A stretch of 64,000 bases of DNA from Rutidosis leptorrhynchoides. Lineage: Eukaryota; Streptophyta; Magnoliopsida; Asterales; Asteraceae. How positions within the stretch are numbered: the stretch's first letter is position 1; the number at the start of each line of letters is the position of its first letter. Positions 60,509 to 64,000 of this stretch are shown here, piece by piece. Under the pieces are notes generated by a model. That model was not told the origin of the DNA and searched no databases. It worked only from the letters and a program-made list of their open reading frames with translations. The translations under genes were made by a program, and so were the position numbers. Location of the stretch: assembly GCF_046630445.1 (NCBI RefSeq), contig NC_092338.1, positions 150,832,501 to 150,896,500 on the forward strand. Direction: 5' to 3'.

Positions 60509-60689
60509 GGTGATTTGGTTAGTTAACTCTCATATGTGTGATTTAAACATGTTAATCATAACTATGTACTCTGTATTATGCTATTGTTATTGTTATTTAA
60601 TGTTTAATACGGACAATAAAAATAGCAAGAAAAAAGAATGTAAAAATATGTAATCCAAATTTCGAACACATGTTTCGTTGTACAAATGT

Positions 60690-60690
<1 letters not shown>

Positions 60691-60721
<31 letters not shown>
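60691..60721. repeat. Poly-T run
   Basis: About 31 T in a row, followed by GATGTAGGTTGC. It could be the poly-A tail of a minus-strand retroposed sequence, but no body or target duplication is evident. Confidence 0.6.
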
Positions 60722-60861
60722 GATGTAGGTTGCAAACAACTTAAAGGCTACTTAGAGGGAAAAAAATGAAGTCTGAACCCTTGGTAAAACCACATTCACT
60801 TGAATTTCAACGACACCTGTTTAGTTGTCGACACGTCTTTAGGTGTCCAATAGTATAATAA

Positions 60862-61557
60862 CTAGAAAAGTGGCCCGCGCGATGTCGCGGTGCCTTTCGG
60901 GTTACATAATCATAGTTAACGTAGCGTTATCAATTTACGGAAAAAAAACGCTTTGCTACGGGTGTTTTTGGATACACGTCGTTAGTACCTAGTATACCTA
61001 ATGGTATATGCATTTTTAACGTCAGGAAGATTGTGTAAAAAATGGAAACATCACCATCGATATGATGTAGATAGTTTGGGTTGTTTATTATAAGTTTATG
61101 TATATGTATTGAAGATAGCCCGAGGTGTTTAATTAGCATTTTTTGAGAAGTGTCAGTTTCGTGTATAGTTAGTCTCGTTGGGTTCGTTAGATTTTTTCGA
61201 GTTGCACGGTGGTCTCGAAAAAATTTAACTCACACCGAGCGAGAAGATAGGGCCCGTTATAAATTCGGGTGGAATTAGTTTCATTTATTTTAATAAAATT
61301 ATATATTTACACTTTCTACCCCTGGAAAAACGTAAATTTGAGGGACAGTTGTGTAAATTGTGCCGAAGTTGAGGAACCGATTGCAGTGTGAACGCAAACT
61401 CAAAACGACAATTCAAAACAACTGAAACGACATTTGAGGGAGAGTTGTGTAAATTGTGCCGAAGTTGAGGGACCGATTGCAGTGTGAACGTAAACTCAAA
61501 ACGACAATCCAAAACAACTGAAACGACAAAAATCCGGTGTGTTTTAGTATAATAGGT
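60862..61557 (-). mobile_element. Non-autonomous Helitron-like element A
   Basis: On the minus strand it ends with a GC-rich imperfect hairpin (CCGCGACATCGCGCGG core) followed by CACTTTTCTAG and then T, the hairpin-CTRR-T pattern of Helitron 3' ends. The likely 5' end, TATTATACTAAAACACACC, lies near 61557. No Rep/helicase frame. It contains a 96-bp tandem duplication. The right boundary is less certain than the left. Confidence 0.6.
61337..61528. repeat. 96-bp tandem duplication in element A
   Basis: Two copies (61337-61432 and 61433-61528) of a unit beginning TTTGAGGGA and containing GTTGTGTAAATTGTGCCGAA, with a few differences. Confidence 0.85.
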
Positions 61558-61561
61558 ATAA

Positions 61562-62045
61562 CTAGTTTTCGAACCCTCGCTTCGCGCCGGGGGTTCGGTT
61601 TTCAATATATTTTATTGCATTTAGTTTGTAAAATTATTTCATGGCTAACGATGATGTCGTTGAAGCGCAACTCGAGTCGAACTAAAAGGTATAACCCAAG
61701 AAAGATTTAAATGTTATTTTAAATTAACAATATATGTGCATCTCCGCGTTTTCCTATGGAATTGTCGACTTTTAAAAATTTAACGCAAAATCAACGTGTA
61801 TGAAAAGTACCCCAAATATTTAGCGTTTTTTAAAAAGCGTCCGTTTTGCGTATAGTTAGTGACATTGTGTTCCTAAAATTATTTCGAGTTTAACGATGGT
61901 GTCGGAAAAATTTAACTCGTTGCGAGCGAGAGGATATGACCCGTTGAATATTTGGGTGGAGTTTATTTAAGATTTTTTATGAAAATGGTTATTCGACAAT
62001 TTACCCCCTGTATGGGGGGTCGATTTGGTCTTTTGAAAAAAATTT
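61562..62045 (-). mobile_element. Helitron-like element B, 3' part
   Basis: On the minus strand it ends with a perfect 7-bp hairpin (CGAACCC with GGGTTCG, 61570-61576 and 61591-61597), then AAAACTAG and T. The interior resembles element A in order (a GTATAGTTAG motif, then AATTTAACTC and GAGCGAGA), so the two are relatives. It abuts element A. The 5' end is not seen; it stops at the G run. Confidence 0.55.

Positions 62046-62073
<28 letters not shown>
62046..62073. repeat. 28-base G homopolymer
   Basis: An uninterrupted run of G at the junction between the Helitron-like sequence and an LTR. It could be real or an assembly error. Confidence 0.8.
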
Positions 62074-62076
<3 letters not shown>

Positions 62077-63969
62077 GACGACCCGTCCTAATCCATAAGG
62101 ACGAATACAATAACATATGTTACATTGTCAGGTATTTGACCTCTATATGATACATTTTACAAACATTGCATTCGTTTTTAAAAGACAAATTTTCATTACA
62201 TCGAAAGTTGACAGGCATGCATACCATTTCATAATATCCAAATTATAAATGACCTAATCTGTCATTTACTTAATAATAATCTTTATTGAACTCAACGACT
62301 TGAATGCAACGTCTTTTGAAATATGTCATGAATGACTCCAAGTAATATCTCTAAAATGAGCAAATGCACAGCGGAAGATTTCTTTCAAACCTGAGAATAA
62401 ACATGCTTTAAAGTGTCAACCAAAAGGTTGGTGAGTTCATTAGTTTATCATCAATATTCATTTTCATCATTTTTAATAGACCACAAGATTTCATATTTTT
62501 ATTTCTCATAAACATCATGCATGCATATAGCCATCTGCATAAAAATCATTCATATGGATTGAACACCTGGTAACCGACATTAACCATAATGCATAGAATA
62601 TCCCCACAGACATCGACGTCTGTATAATAATAATCTCGAAGTACTAAAGCCATCCATAGACATGAATGGAGGTTGTTAGGTCCAATAGATCTATCTTTAG
62701 GATTCGCGTCAATTAGGGGTCATTTCCCTAATTCTTAGGTTACCAGACTTGAAGGGCGATATTCGATTTCGATAATCCAACCATATAATGTAATTTCGAT
62801 TACTTGTGTCTATTTCGTAAAACATTTATAAAAGCAGAGCATGTATTCTCAGTTTCAAAAATATATATTGCAAAAGCATTTAAAAAGAGAGCAAATGAAA
62901 CTCACGATACTGATTTCGTAGCAATAATGCATATGACGGCACTGAACAAGTGCGAGGTTGGTCTCGAATTCACGAACCTATATTAAATATATATTTATAT
63001 GTTGGTCAATATCTGTCTAACAATTTAGATCAAGTCGTAGTGTATCACAATCCTAATGCTCGAGATTATCATGCAAAAGTCAACAAAAGTCATCTAATCC
63101 AAAAATGACTTCCAAAATCTATTTATATTTATAATATAACTTAAATATAGTCTTTTTATATATTTAAATATATCTATCAGATTTTATTAGAGTAACTAAT
63201 AAAAGTCATTTGTTAATAAAATTTATATTAAAATTTATATATGATAAAAATATACTTTTATATATCTTAAGTAATAAAATTTATAAAGTTCCCTTAATAT
63301 CATAAAAATATAGTGGTATGTATTATTATATTACATGTGGTAAAAATATCTTTGTTTCACATATTTATTTGATAAGATAATATTGATAATAATAATAAAT
63401 AAAAGTTGTATAATAATAATTATTATTATTCTATTAATAATAATAACAATATTTATATTTACTAATGATGATATTGATTATAATAAAATGATAATTCTAA
63501 TCATGATAATTTTAATAATAACGATACCTTTTAATATTAACTGTAATAATAATATTTTATATAATAATAATAATTCTATACAAAATGACAATTTTTAATA
63601 ATAATATTAATACTAAAATGATACTAACAATGATATTTTATAATAACAAAAATATTTCTATTAAAAATGATAATTTTAATAAAAATGATAATTTTAATAT
63701 CAATGATACTTTTATTAATAATAATAATGATAAAAATAGTAAAAATGATATTTTTATCTAAATCAATATCTTACAATATTTCATATGATACTTATACTCA
63801 TTATTTCCTAATCGATTTGTTTAATAGCTTTTAGCCCTCTTTTATATCGTATTCATAATAATGATAATAATAGTAATCATAATAATTAGATGATACTAAT
63901 ATTAGTTTTAATGATAATGGTACTACTAATAGTAATTATAATAATACTAATGATAATACTAATAGTTAC

Positions 63970-64000
<31 letters not shown>
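62074..64000 (-). repeat. E6: partial LTR of an E3-related element
   Basis: The minus strand matches the conserved end of the E3 LTR (GGATTAGGACGGGTC, the stem-loop module at 62369-62438, and the phrase around ACCTGGTAACCGACATTAA in plus orientation at 62566-62583). From about 63100 it becomes AT-rich with ATT/AAT arrays, as the E3 LTR does. The right part is off the window, so it could be a solo LTR, a fragment, or an entire element. Confidence 0.75.

Noticed and set aside
1-64000. CRISPR arrays, bacterial operons, rRNA genes
   Set aside because: None are seen; the tandem repeats present are LTRs, microsatellites and transposon-internal units.

Overview
The window looks like nuclear DNA of a dicot plant, probably Asteraceae (an inference from the style of the retroelements, not proven). 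It carries intron-containing plant genes, AT-rich intergenic DNA, and many Ty3/Gypsy LTR retrotransposons of the Tekay/Del chromovirus type, recognised by pol and integrase signatures and an initiator-Met tRNA primer site. There are two halves: a retrotransposon nest (about 1-46953) and a gene island (about 46960-62045). A further LTR runs off the right edge.

The nest can be resolved by target-site duplications (TSDs). E5 (minus strand, in view 42320-46953) was hit in the start of its gag by E4 (plus strand; 1-292, 22433-22870 and 35726-42319 in view, 5' LTR off the left edge). E4 received two insertions. E2 (minus, 293-22427, TSD ACAGG) lies inside E4's 5' accessory frame, and E3 (plus, 22871-35720, TSD CCATT) lies between that frame and gag. 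E2 was in turn hit in its left LTR by E1 (minus, 331-13503, TSD CCGAC). The insertion order is therefore E5, E4, then E2 and E3, and E1 after E2. E3 has 4.4-kb LTRs and no gag-pol. E1 carries an intact F-box-type reading frame plus an acidic accessory frame between its primer site and gag, which is the most unusual feature here. E1, E3, E4 and E5 all have a Ser/Asp- or Glu-rich accessory frame at that position. All LTRs in the window share a short stem-loop module.

The gene island holds a complete 15-exon sucrose synthase gene (48466-53936, +, 810 aa deduced) and a complete five-exon 60S ribosomal protein L18 gene (57548-55439, -, 187 aa). It also holds a one-exon DUF538 secreted protein gene (59977-60492, +). 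Sucrose synthase intron 11 contains a hAT-like element that itself contains a Tourist-like MITE, and intron 13 appears to use a GC donor. Upstream of RPL18 sits a foldback element interrupted by a 528-bp Mutator-like element with a 9-bp TSD. Downstream of the DUF538 gene are two abutting Helitron-like 3' ends and a 28-base G run, followed by the edge LTR (E6). The three host genes are unrelated housekeeping or metabolic genes and do not form a pathway.
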